A stretch of 64,000 bases of DNA from Brienomyrus brachyistius (lineage: Eukaryota > Chordata > Actinopteri > Osteoglossiformes > Mormyridae): positions 33,476-97,475 of the forward strand of contig NW_026042795.1 in the NCBI RefSeq assembly GCF_023856365.1, given 5' to 3'. The notes beneath the pieces are model-generated. The model had not been told where the DNA came from. It saw nothing but the letters and a program-made list of their open reading frames with translations, and made no database searches. This document shows, piece after piece, positions 1-11,639 of the stretch. Numbering within the stretch: the stretch's first letter is position 1; the number at the start of each line of letters is the position of its first letter. A program made the translations under genes and the position numbers.

Positions 1-811
1 CTCAAATACTGTTACATTTGTCTTTTTTCCACACTCACACCCTGTCTTGATCATACTCTGACTACATGGCATCCATATGCAGGGCAAACTATTTTACAGT
101 CTTATCTAGTATAATAGGACATGAACATTGAATTTGATAGTTATCTTTTATTTACACATTAGGACACAACGCATGAACATGAAGGGATCGTTTGCATTTG
201 CAACCAACACCTCCGCAAACCCCCCTGCGGAATACTGGCCGTGGACAGGGGTGGGAATCCCCAAGCTGGAAGACTGTACTGCGTCATGTTAACATTAGCT
301 AGCTAGTTAGCATGGATACAGAGTGCACCGGGCTAAAACTATAAAGGACGTAAGGTGTGTGATATAGTAAAACACTTACTAACTGGTAATGCACGTTAGC
401 ATTACGTTAAATGACAACTTTACCTGTTACTTACCAGAATAGCCTCCTACACGTGCGACGAATGACAGCAGGCAGAAGGCTGCGTGTTTTTCAGAAACAC
501 ACCGGAGTTAAACTTACGCCGCATTATTTACCGGCACTTCTAACACCAACATTTGCAGCCGTTAACTCATATGTGGTAGTAACACTGAAATTACTTTCTC
601 TGCGTCAAAATAAGGCAACACTGTGATTTTGATACTTTATCATTTATACTTAACTGTACCTTCCTCCCATTCCTCCGTCTCTGCTTATTGACATTTAGGA
701 GAGTCTCAGATATAAATTAACAATTCAAAATTATCAAACAAAGACAGACACAACACTGAAAAGATGACAAAGACACAGTTTGAAAAGTAAATATGTTTTA
801 TTGCAAATCTC

Positions 812-1022
812 TTATCTTAACATAGCCTACCTTATCATATGTTAACTTAACCCATCTTATATCTTAACTTAACCTATCTTATTATATTTTAACTTAGCCT
901 ATCTTATCATATAACTTAACCTATCTTATCTTATTATATTTCAACTTAGCTTATATTAATATATTTCGTCTTAGCCTATCTTATATTTTAACTTAGCATA
1001 AGTTACCTATCGTATCTTATAG
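812..1022. repeat. AT-rich minisatellite, CTTATCTTAACTTAGC-like units
   Basis: About a dozen imperfect units of 16-25 bp built on AACTTA(A/G)CCTATCTTAT. The mirrored copy is at about 40962..41172. Confidence 0.8.
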
Positions 1023-1263
1023 CTACATTAACACTTAAACAGTATCTCTTTCCGTTGGGTCCCGCGGGATCCCAGTCCCAATGCAGGGCTCTAACACGGG
1101 TATTCTAAGAAAAAGAAAATAAACACTTTACTTAACTTTACTTAAAGCAGTCATATAACTGCATTATACATACCCAATTAATGCCTTATAAATCATTTAT
1201 AAAAGTATAAAAAACACGGCTGTAAATACTTATACAAAGGCATAACACATAGCTATGCTGATA

Positions 1264-1313
1264 ATGCATTATATCTATATATATCTATATCTATATATCT
1301 ATATATACACAAT
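1264..1313. repeat. ATATCT microsatellite
   Basis: A run of ATATCT/ATAT units. It is longer here than in the mirrored arm (near 40690) and accounts for most of the 13-bp offset between the arms. Confidence 0.75.
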
Positions 1314-1468
1314 AAATATCTTCATAATACATTATATCGGCCATTAATCCATAATAAACAAGGCTATAATGTGTTATGCTTTTTTTGCAAGTGCATTGTG
1401 AAGGTGTCAATAATGCAGTTATATTACTGCTTTAAGTCATTTGTAAACCTGAATTCACAACCTTATAT

Positions 1469-2011
1469 TTACTGCCTCTTGCTACTTCTTCTGAAGGGCA
1501 GGGGACAGCAGAAGAAGCACCACTTCATCTTCTTCTTCTTGTGGCTCTTCTCAGTATCATCTTCAGAAAGATCTTCGGCATTCACATGGAATGATACTTC
1601 TTCTTCACTGTAGATCTTCTCGGCAGCATCGGCATCTTCTTTTGTTTTATCTGTCTTCATCACTTCAGTCTCGTCCTCTTCCTCAGGTCCTTCTTCTGGT
1701 ATAGTCAGTAGCTGTGATCTGTCTTCAGATGCCACCATACACTGAAACCTGACCAGTGTGGTAGCATCAGCATCTTCTGCCTGCTGGAATACCACATCAG
1801 CTTCTTCATTTTCCTCAGGTCCATCTTCCTGTAAAGTCTGCAGCCATATTCTGGCTACATATGCTGCCATGCACTGCCAACTGTCCACTGTGGCAGCATC
1901 AGTGTCTTCTGCTTCCTGAAGCTCCTCATCTGTTTCTTCATCTTCCTCAAGGTCTTCCTCCTGGATGGGTTCTAGCCAAGTTCTGCCTACTTGTGACACC
2001 ACATATTCCAC
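1469..2011 (-). CDS. Unrecognised acidic repeat protein with basic Cys-cluster tail
   Basis: An open frame of 180 residues that I do not recognise. It contains three imperfect tandem repeats of about 44 residues, each with a W/L-rich start, a Glu/Asp block and a D-A-(A/T)-T segment, two of them ending in a QCM motif. The C-terminus switches to a Lys-rich stretch, then WCFFCC and a basic end (FRRSSKRQ). Cys next to basic residues can be palmitoylated, which is inference. The upstream frame (to 1987) overlaps it by 25 nt, so the two may be parts of one spliced or frameshifted gene. An intact copy lies in the other arm at 39986..40528. It could be an exon of a host gene or part of an unclassified mobile element. 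Confidence 0.4.
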   Translation of the reverse strand: MEYVVSQVGRTWLEPIQEEDLEEDEETDEELQEAEDTDAATVDSWQCMAAYVARIWLQTLQEDGPEENEEADVVFQQAEDADATTLVRFQCMVASEDRSQLLTIPEEGPEEEDETEVMKTDKTKEDADAAEKIYSEEEVSFHVNAEDLSEDDTEKSHKKKKMKWCFFCCPLPFRRSSKRQ

Positions 2012-2557
2012 AGCATTCCCTGTACTTCTCCCTCCTTAACCTCCTCCACATTCACTCCCACCTCACATCCATTCTCCTCACCTCCATTTAGCATATCCAT
2101 CATACTAATACCAGCCTCTGTCCCCTCCATCACAACCCTGGAGGCCTTCCCCTCAAATGTTCCCCACTCTGGTACCTCCACATATTCCTCACTACTCTGC
2201 CCCCTTACCTCACCCTCCCCCCGGCTTGTCCGGTCCTTCCTGACTTTCTTTTTTTTGTTAAGGTAGCAAGTTTTATAAATTTCCCAGTCTTCAGATGAAA
2301 GGCCGTAATTACTCTGAAGACTTTGAGATGAAATACTAGTGCTGGCTAGCAGTCCATCCTTTCCCACACTCTCCCCTCCCTTACCCAAATCAGTAGACCC
2401 CCCCAATCCCCCCTTAACCCCCCCAGCCTGGACAGTGGGGAGTGTCACTGGTGAGAACTCCTCCACACCTTCTCCCCAGTTGATCACTTCATCCCACAGG
2501 TTCCAGGCTTCCCAGTGTTGGGTGTTGGTCCATCGATCAGCTCTCTCAATTCGCTCT
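1987..2557 (-). CDS. Trp-rich exon-like ORF (W..W..WDEVI.WG family)
   Basis: On the minus strand a pyrimidine tract ending CCCCAG at 2558..2560 looks like a splice acceptor, followed by an open frame to 1987. The product begins with RERIERAD, then a Trp-rich helix containing WNLWDEVINWGEG, a Gly/Val-rich middle, a NKKKK block and an acidic end. The same acceptor and the same W-rich/KKKK layout recur at 58487..58727, and an inverted copy lies at 39440..40010. The frame continues upstream of the acceptor to 2631, but that part is probably intron. I cannot name the family. A multi-copy exon of a host or transposon gene is the best description. Confidence 0.4.
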
Positions 2558-3010
2558 CTGGGGAATAAACGAGAGATTAACCAGCACTTAAGAGAGATAA
2601 TAAAATAAATAAAGAGCTGGAAATTCTTCAACCATACAGAAAATACAATTGTTATAATTATTATAATAAATAATTACAGGGGTCACATAGAATAAAAGAA
2701 ACAGCGAGCAAGATTGCAAAAAAAATCGACTGTAAAATGCACGATACTGTAAGTGCAATAGCATATTAAACAGTAATGTCACCAAATTATAACTAGAATC
2801 AAATACGAAACAACTGTGCTCCACATCAAATGAATACCCAGATGAATACTACCAAGAACTGAGTTAACACTAACCAAGCTAAGAATATTTGAAAGTGTTA
2901 ATCCTGTGTAACAATGTAAATAGATGTAATGATAAACTTAGAAGCATCTAGCCTACTCCGAAAGTAATGGCCCAAATTTTTTTTAACAATTTACCTACCA
3001 CCCTGTACAG

Positions 3011-3313
3011 TAGGGGGTCCCAACTTCCGGTCGGTGTTCCGGTACCGTCCGCGCGGAGTATTGCACCGGGCGGCAGACAACCGGGGGTAGAGGAGCCAGC
3101 CGTCCCGTTTATTAGGGGATCGCGCCGTTTTGGAAAGAAAGCTGCCCGTATTGATGTACGGAAATACGCCATTAGCCCCGCATGTCCGTATACACCGTCA
3201 ATCTCCCGCCGCTCGGCGTGGGAACCCCCAAATTATACCGCCGTCTTACCCATCCGTGACACTTTTCTACGACGGAAACCGATCCGCGGACATCGAAAGG
3301 TTGGGAAGCCCTA
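3011..3313. mobile_element. CpG-rich hAT-like non-autonomous element
   Basis: The ends TAGGGGGTCCCAAC and GTTGGGAAGCCCTA are 12/14 matching inverted repeats of the type seen in hAT elements. The interior of about 300 bp is strikingly richer in CG dinucleotides than its AT-rich surroundings. The 8-bp flanks (CTGTACAG and CTAAACTA) agree at only 4 positions, so target duplication is not shown. The mirrored copy is at 38684..38986. Confidence 0.4.
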
Positions 3314-5601
3314 CTAAACTAGCATGTTTGAGATGAATTTACTAACCAAATAGTCTGTCATTATTTAAATATTAGCAACCACAGTAGCAATAAAAACCAC
3401 TGCACTTTAAATGACGTTAAAAAATATGTAATATTAAAAAAATATGTAATGTTTTTTATTGTATTATAGACATTTACTATATGTCATTATAGTATAAAAG
3501 GCTAAATAATCGAAGTAGCACAACATCAGTTGAAGAATTCAAAGACATTTTGGAGAGCTAACAAGCTACTCACCTCTGCGCCATTTTCACTCAGAGTTTG
3601 TTGTGCTTCAAACGGTAAAGTTTGTTTACGTTGTTTCTATGGAAACTGCTCTGACTCTCCGCTTGACCGTAATATAAAGGCATGTATGCAGTAATTTTCT
3701 GATTGCAGATTTGATCCCTATGCAGTAATTGACCACTGACCTCTTGGACCCTCTGGGCTGCCTTCACCTGCATTGAGGCAGCTGTTACATTTGCTGTCAT
3801 TACATTCAGCCCAAAATATCAAAGTACAGGATTTAAGATTTGAATTAGTAACAGGACCGTGGGAAACAAAACATATATGTTATTGATCCCACGAAGAAAG
3901 TTTTCAATTTTCTCCTTCTTTCAGTTCTTAAATAACGTGTCAGTTCTTGCTCTGGTTGGTTGGGATTTACCATTTTAACATTGTAGCAGTTCCTAGGCAA
4001 TACACAGACAAATTCTTTTTTTTAGGATGGAATTGTTATGTTGTAAACGATTACCTTCACGTTTCAACAAAGGTACTTGCTTTTGATATATAATTTTTTG
4101 TACATGTGTACTCTGGTCATACCCCTTGGACATTTGGATGGCATGGAAGGACAGTCACTGCTGTCACCTATACTGTCCCTGTCTGCTTTTCTCATTTAAG
4201 TGTTGATACGGCAAAAGAAGATGGACCTTTTGTAGAAATTTCCAGCCAGAGACTTGGTTCCTATATGAAGAGAATATTTTATTTTAATTCAGGCTAAGAA
4301 ACTACAGAAAACCAGCTCTGCATGTGATCTCCCCTTTACTGCACAAGGAGGGCACACACATCAACAATTAGCAATGCAGCAAAATACAGATGAACAATTT
4401 CTCACAGTTTCAGAATAAATCAGATTTCTCTGTAATTCAGAGATTGTCTAAGACTAGATCATTTTCTGCACTTGAACCTAATTTCAAGATAAATGACACC
4501 TGGGTCTATTAAAAGAAGGTGATGCTGCCTGACCCACCAACCAAGGCTGGGAGGAAAGGGAGGAATACTAGTCAAAGGAAGGAAGAAAAGCAGCCCACCC
4601 TATCTCATGGTCATGGATACAAAAGTCAGGGAGTGTTACGAAGAAGACACCACACTTAAGACCATTGGTTTTATGCACTGAATTACACCAGATAGAGTTT
4701 TTGCATTCTAGCTGTGTTACGTAACATTCCTCAGCCTTCATTTGTTTCCACAGAATGCAGGACATAATTTAGGGTGCCAAACAAGACAGCGGAACTGCAG
4801 TATAGCCAATTATTTGTTTCAGTAGTTTCATAACAACTCGAACATAAAATGTTTGTTTTTCTTAGATAAAAGTCCAGTTGAAACAGACTTTATTTTTAAA
4901 TGTTAGATTGGATTTAAGAGATGGAACATGTTGCTTGTGTTAATACTGCTTTGATTTTGAGGATGAAGTCTGAAGTGTAGGTGACGTGTAACAGGTTGTT
5001 ATTTTACTTTTAACTTATAATTATACAAGATTCTGTTTTCCTTCTTCTGTCTAACCTGATGGGTACAATATCCTTTAAACTTTCCCATGATGCTTTTGTC
5101 CTGCATCGCCCCTCCCTCTGTCTTTTCCCCTTTATAAGGGTCCCGACCTCATTTCCTCTTCCCTTTGGTGTATTGCACACATGGGAAGAGGTGAGGATCT
5201 AGTGGCAGGGTCCCCCGAGTTAGTAAATCAATTGTATAATTATGACCCATATATATTATATTTGATTTATTATTCATCATAAGCAGGGGATAGAAAACAC
5301 ATAAGTATATACATTGTTTTACTTTGTGCAGAGAGAGCGAGAGGGCCAGAGCATATGAAGTTTACCCCTTTCCTTATTGTTCCCAACAGGTTCAATAAAA
5401 TCCGGGAACGACAACGGCGTCTGTAATATCCCTTCCTCCTGCACCCCACACACACCTGATAACACCCCAAAACACAATGCAGTGACCGTTTACATAGGTA
5501 CACTAGTGCGACTTGTAAATATGCCCTTAATTTATGCCTGAAAATGCCTCCCATATAGTGGCTGACCACAAATCATGTGAATGACCCGGAAAGAGTGAGT
5601 G

Positions 5602-5620
5602 TATATATATATATATATAT
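5602..5620. repeat. (TA)n microsatellite
   Basis: A run of TA dinucleotides, shorter in the mirrored arm near 36414..36430. Confidence 0.8.
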
Positions 5621-5992
5621 GTATGATGTGCATGTGAGAGACACCATCGGAAGTCTGGTTTCAGTTCCTCAGAGGCACTACTATGGAGGCGCTTACAGTA
5701 ATAAACTTGCTGACCGCAAAAACTGGCACTATGATGGAAGTTATGCAGAAGTGCAGAGTAGATGGAATAATTTTTGTACCTCAATAAGATTGTATGCCTT
5801 TTGCCTGTGTCTCCAGCCAGTGCCGGGGGTGAAACGCGCTTGTAATTATCAGCGGGATAACATTATCGTTTTTTTTATTCTGTGGAAAATGAAAGACCGA
5901 TTTACTGGCCAGATTTATTTATGAATCATAAACATGTTGTGGGCTATATAAGTAAAGTCAGGGCTCTCAAGTCTTATGCATTGACTGTGAGA

Positions 5993-6678
5993 CACTTGCA
6001 TTTCAACCAGTTCACATGTTCACACACCGCACCTTATGTTTGTCAAGCTGAGAAGTAAGGGTTAGGGTTATAATTATCAATAAATAATGTACTTCCCTGT
6101 GAAACAATGATGCTGGATGTTTATTTGCATATCATGATATGGTGCAGCCTTTTAATAGGTTTCTGTTTTTCTGTTAATCCTTCATGGTGTTGAATAAGTC
6201 AGCAAGCATAAGTGTAAGGCTAGTGAGTGACTGGTGTTTTCGGGGGAGACTCCCTAGAGCTGGAGAGAAATACCTTAAGGCACGGGATGAAAAATCCCAA
6301 ATCTTCCAGGAAAAATGTCAGCATTATATGTATTTGCCACACAGAACAGAACAAAAAATTCCTTAGGGAATCACACGCCTACCATAGTCACTATACTACT
6401 CAGAACGCCTGGCAGCCACCAAATCAAACATAGGAAAAGGTCCGGATTTATAGCGTTAGAATGTGGTAGAGACTAATATCCATAACGTACCATCCTAGAA
6501 CACACTGTGCTCTAAAATTTAAGCCCAATTAAAATCTGAATATTAAATGAGGAAAATAATTTGATTTGTTCTTCTATCCCAAGTTGTGGTCTAAAAGCAA
6601 TAAGACCACCATCCATTATACCTGCTTTGGGGAAAATGCACTCCTGTAGCCACTAGGGGAGCTCTCACCTCTTCTGGG
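5993..6678. repeat. Dispersed block B
   Basis: A non-coding segment of about 690 bp present three times: here, inverted at 35356..36041, and again at 42534..43222 outside the palindrome. It includes a short TTAGGGTTA stretch, not a telomere array. No element class is recognised. Confidence 0.75.
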
Positions 6679-7310
6679 CCCAGCTAAATAATTATGTTAC
6701 GCATTCTAACAAGCTTTATTATCTGTGTCAATAAGCCCTGCTTTTACACTAACACTCCTGCTGAGAGGCTAATTTGATTACCAGTCTTGCCCTTGTCATT
6801 AGGAACACATGAGAATTTGCGCAGTGCTGTTTCACAGTGGATTCTCACTGGTTTTCCCCAAGACTGGTACGATACATTTTATTCAGTTTCATACCACAGG
6901 TATCCAGCTCTTGCAAGAGGGATCAATTGGTTTATACTAGTGCAAGGAAACTATTATTATGATGGTGGGTTATCAAACACAGTAGCTGGCTACCTCAGAC
7001 ATAAGACGCCCATTACGTACCTGTGTATCACCTATATGGGCTTGGAATCTGTATATAAATTGAAATAATTATTCATAGCCCAGATAGCATCATATTATTG
7101 TTTCAGCGTTGAAGTATAGTTAAATGCATTGAATTATGGTCAGTGTTAAATTATCAGCATTGAAACTGAATTGATTTTTGGTCATTTTTTCAATATTGAA
7201 AAAATAATGGTGGCGAAACCTTGATATAAAGTGACTTTTTCAACATTGAAAATAAGATGCTGAGTTAACATCAATATTATTGAAAATAAAAATGGAAAAA
7301 TGAATTTATG

Positions 7311-7671
7311 GGGGGGCGGCATGGTGGTGCAGTGGTTAGCACTGTTGCCTCACACCTCTGGGACCCAGGTTCGAGTCTCCGCCTGGGTCACATGTGTGTG
7401 GAGTTTGCATGTTCTCCCCATGTCGTCGTGGGGTTTCCTCCGGGTACTCCGGTTTCCCCCCACAGTCCAAAAACATGCTGAGGCTAATTGGAGTTGCTAA
7501 ATTGCCCATAGGTGTGCTTGTGTGAGTGAATGGTGTATGAGTGTGCCCTGCGATGGGCTGGCCCCCCATCCTGGGTTGTTCCCTGCCTCGTGCCCATTGC
7601 TTCCGGGATGGGCTCCGGACCCCCTGCGACCCAGTAGGATAAGCGGTTTGGAAAATGGATGGATGGATGTT
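7311..7671 (+). mobile_element. tRNA-derived fish SINE, full length
   Basis: The head GGCATGGTGGTGCAGTGG followed by GGTTCGAGTC gives the A- and B-box of a Pol III promoter. The conserved body (GGAGTTTGCATGTTCTCCCC, then ACATGCTGAGGC and CTAAATTGCCC) and the (ATGG)n tail identify the widespread ray-finned-fish SINE. It lies just upstream of a solo LTR. The mirrored copy is at 34363..34723. Confidence 0.9.
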
Positions 7672-7685
7672 ACAGGTAAGGCGTG

Positions 7686-7955
7686 TGTCATGCCCGGCTC
7701 GTCCGCTCCTCGTGTGTGCCACGCCCCCTGATTACCCACATGTATTTCCCTGATCGTCTCCAGCTTTGTCTAGTTACTTTGATTAGTCCTGTGTATTAAG
7801 TCCTGGTCTCCCCGGTTTCCCTTGTCCGTCATTGATGTTTGTAGGTGTGCTATGTTTTCCAGTCCTCGTTTGCCCATTAAATCCCTGGTTTTGCCCCGAC
7901 TTCACCTGTCTGCCTGCCCGCACGATCGCCGCTTCGCCCGACCGCGATCGTGACA
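7686..7955 (+). mobile_element. Solo LTR, 270 bp, with 5-bp target duplication GCGTG
   Basis: It begins TGTCATGCCC and ends ATCGTGACA (TG...CA ends) and is flanked by direct GCGTG repeats (7681..7685 and 7956..7960). Inside are a TATTAAG TATA-like box and an ATTAAA polyadenylation-like signal, as expected of an LTR promoter and terminator. The related sequence at 43495..43510 lacks it, giving an unoccupied site. Relatives are at 34079..34348 (mirror), 61889..62175 and, partial, 49096..49323. Confidence 0.8.
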
Positions 7956-8254
7956 GCGTGACTTTTATAGAAGACAGTGCTGCTGCAGGAAGAAGAATAC
8001 ATAAGTAAAGGGGGGATGTTGCGTTCAGTTAGTAATTGTTCTGTTTTCCATATTACTGTATGTCACAAGAGGGTGCTGTAAGGCTGTTTGATTCGACTTC
8101 AATTCCTATTCCAAGAGTCAAGAATGGATAGTTGATCCCAGGCAGCAGTTTTCCAGATTATCAACTTCAAAAACTAAAAAATATGATAGGAAAAAAGTCT
8201 TTGTAAAATTAAGAAGTATATAATACTATGAATGACAAGGGGTCTTAATACTTT
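7956..8254. repeat. Dispersed block A
   Basis: About 300 bp downstream of the solo LTR, present also at 33780..34078 (mirror) and at 43219..43510, where it is joined directly to the sequence on the other side of the LTR. Class unknown. Confidence 0.7.
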
Positions 8255-10016
8255 TCATTTAATTTTATTAACTCAATCTTTTGCTGGCAAGTATACCTTT
8301 TAAATTATATACATAACAGTACAACTGCATTATTTGTGTTTTGTATGCACACTTCATACAAAGCAAAAGGTTACGGCGGCTACTTCATTAATAGTATTTC
8401 TTATTGATACTTTACAATTCCGTTCTATTGCCCAACTCCCAAAGGATCATACATTTTTATTAAAACATAGTAGTCTATGGAAATGTCAATACTAATCATA
8501 CATTTCAGTGACATAACTAAATAGACATATGTTGACACACAGACACAGATAAAAACAATTAAACTCCCTCTATGTGAAAATGACATGTGACACACGTCCT
8601 CAATGTTAAAATCCATGAGTGTAAAAAATGACCATCGTTGCTAATGTTATATCTCAGGTCTCAGATTACTTCTTTAAGTGTCAATTAAACTGAAAAAAAA
8701 TCACAGAAAAAGGCAAGCTTATTTGCCGACATTTAGTAACCGACAAGCTGATTAAGGAGGACTAAACCTGTACCTGGCTTTCCTGTCAGCTCCTTGGGGA
8801 TGGCTAATCTTCAAATTTTATTACAAATACTACAACTTTATTTTGTGCCTTGCTTAAAGTAAAATATCTCCAGACTACTAAATACCGCGTTAATGGTGAC
8901 ATTTTTAAACTGATTCGCTTCTTTCGCCTCACTCTCCTCTATGTGACGGGTGGGCGTGGTTGATCTAGCCGGCTCCCGATTGGCGGGTATTCGGTAGCTC
9001 CTGTGTCATGTGACTGGTAGTAGTGTAGGCAGCACCGCCATAGATTTGAAACCCTGTGTGCCTCCTTGGGCGATACGCGATGTTGGCATGGTAATTGTGA
9101 AATAGAGGATTCATAGATATGACTTAGTGAACCGACTATTTTCGAAACTGCAACAACATGAGGAATGTTAAAACTAGAAAACAGGGAACCACATTTCACA
9201 GGTAAAAAAATCTGCGGTACGGTCAAATAAGATACATAACATGTTTACTTGCCTGTGACACTGACGGGATACTAGCATTAGTTTTTGTTGAGAATACTAT
9301 GAGCAATACTACATAAATTTGGGGGGGGGCAGTAGTGGTGGGCTTGTTTATTTATTCTACATAATTGTAAGATATAAATGCGTTAATTAGTAAAGAAGTT
9401 ATGGCTAAAAGATCTTTCCATCTACACCCTGACATGTTGCTTGTTTATGTCTAATTATCGCTCCAAGATGGTGGCGCTGCTGACTCGTTGTGGAAAAGCG
9501 AGATGAGGCATCTAGGCTTTCAAATTCATGAGCACCACCATGTACTTCGTTTAAATGGGAGGTTCACCCCAAAACTATAAAAAGATATTTTAGAGGGGCC
9601 TTAATGCTATCTATTCATCAAAGTTCTGCTGGGAGTTGTTCAGGTTTGGAAATATCAGCCGTAGAAATGTCGGGCTTCTATCGAAGTACACTACTCGTAT
9701 CACTGCGCATTAGACACAAGCGCGAGCTGTGTGTGGAGTTGGGTAGAAGGAAATAGTTCGTATATTAAACTGCTCGCGACGAAGTCTGTGGATTTTCTTA
9801 ACCTGTTCCTGATTTCTGGTAAGGGATATTGCTGTTGAATTTTTCAAATACGATGTTCTGGCGCTTTAAGTAGTGAAAGCAAAATTGAATCTTATTATAT
9901 TGCTTATTCATTAATAAGTACCTATAACATGTATACTGCCCAATGTTTTGATTTAATAAATATTTAAAATTAATAAATATTTCAAAAATACTTCAATATT
10001 TAAAATGGTTCATGAT

Positions 10017-10275
10017 TTTCAGGAGCGGTACAGTGGTTAGCATTTCTTTGGGTCCCAGGTTCGAGTCTCCGCATGGGTCACATGTGTGCGGAGTTTGCAT
10101 GTTCTCCCCATGTCGTCATGAGGTTTCCTCTGGGTACTTTGGTTTCCCCCCACATTCCAAAGACATGCTGAGGCTAATTGGACTTGCTAAATTGCCCGTA
10201 GGAGAGCATGTGTGAGTGAATGGTGTGTGAGTGTGCCCTGCGATGGGCTGGCCCCCCATCCTGGGTTGATTGATG
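10017..10275 (+). mobile_element. Truncated tRNA-derived SINE
   Basis: The same family as the element at 7311, but the head is shortened and the 3' part ends after CCCCATCCTGGGTTG, with only a short remnant of the ATGG tail. The mirrored copy is at 31759..32017. Confidence 0.85.
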
Positions 10276-10649
10276 GATGATTTTCAGGTCACACTGCCCC
10301 CTCAGAGCCCACCAATCAGTGACTGTCTCATAGTGTGATGTAATACACAATGTCCGCACCACCCACTTTTCAGTGAGCAGTAAAAAGACACCAGCTTGTC
10401 TCAGCGGACAGCGGCTCTTATCAGATAAGGGGAAAAGGACGAGATATCAAAAGTAAAAATAAATATATCACATTTGGTTAACATCAAATGAAAACAGCCC
10501 TGCAATAATATATTGGATTCTAGGATATCACCTATCAAAAGGGTGAATCTATTCTAGCAGACCATAAAAATCCAATTATGAACAGTGAAAATGGGCATAA
10601 TAGGTCCCTATAAACGACATGGTGCTGAAAACCAGGATTGGCAGAATTC

Positions 10650-11215
10650 ACATTACAGCGATTCCCCACTATATCGCGGATTTTCCTCCGACGCCTCACA
10701 ATTCTCTGCGTATCCCGTACATTGTTTGTGGTCCGATTGTTTTCGTTTTGTTCTAAGCCCTACGATGGAAGACGTTGACCATTCAGGAGAAGGTAAAACT
10801 TCTGGATGTGCTTCGGGAAGGAAAGCGTTATGCGGACGGCGTTCGCCATTATGGTTTGAATGAATCAACAGTACGCTACATGAAGAAGGATGAAAAGAAT
10901 GTGTAAGAGCCATATATGTTTTTATTTTTATATATTCCATTACATATATAGAGAGAAAGTTGTGTGTGTGTATACATATTAAAAATTATTATTTTATTAT
11001 TATTATTATTATTATTATTATGTTACTCATATCCTTAGCCCGACATTTAACATAGCCCGATATATGTGTTTTAATGAGTTTACATATGTTTAAAGCATGT
11101 GGGAGGGGTATTTTAAGGCTTAAACTTAAAAAAAAAATTATATGATCCTTCTGTATCGTGGATTTTCACCTATCGCTGATGGGTCTGGAACGCATCTACT
11201 GCGATAGGCGGAGGA
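10650..11215 (+). mobile_element. Tigger/pogo-like DNA transposon remnant
   Basis: The left end resembles Tigger termini (TACAGCGATTCCCCACTATA) after a TA, with a TATCGCGGATTTTC motif. A related inverted TATCG(T/C)GGATTTTC/CGATAGG signal lies near 11155..11210. Between them a short frame encodes a helix-turn-helix of the CENP-B/Tigger type (TIQEKVKLLDVL, then NESTVRYMKKDEK). The catalytic DDE part is absent and an ATT microsatellite fills the middle. The mirrored copy is at 30813..31372. Confidence 0.6.
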
Positions 11216-11639
11216 TCAAATTTACCTTCATGTGGAGTCTTGGCTTTTCACAATGTTTCATTCCTGCTTATAGCTAAGGTTTTTTTTAGCCGTCGTCACT
11301 CTAAGGTTGCCCATTAATGGTTTGGAATTGGGAATGTAAAGCTGTTTTGTTAGCATGTCTGCCTTACAATTCCTTTACTGTAAGTCAAGGCCTGCTGGAA
11401 CTCAATACTGCTTCATGGCGCTTGTATTTACTCTTTATTTTTTATTACATTATGTTTGAGACTAACCCCTTTATCTACCTCTTCCTCCTGTTGAGCTCCA
11501 TACAGAACTAGTGGAGAAAAGGGGTGCTTGGAGGGGAGACGATATCTCTGGATGCCCACTTAAGAAATATCTACGTTACCTTCCAATACACCTTCCAAAC
11601 TTAAGTGGATTGAACATGGGTGCTGTTGAATTAATAAAA

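Noticed and set aside
6055..6075. TTAGGG-containing stretch as interstitial telomere.
   Set aside because: Only about one and a half units; part of block B.
7311..7400. SINE head as a functional tRNA gene.
   Set aside because: Only A- and B-box similarity; no cloverleaf, and it recurs as SINE 5' ends.
8939..9226. Possible host gene 5' exon (GC-richer stretch with an open minus-strand frame).
   Set aside because: No splice or domain evidence; frame not distinguishable from chance.
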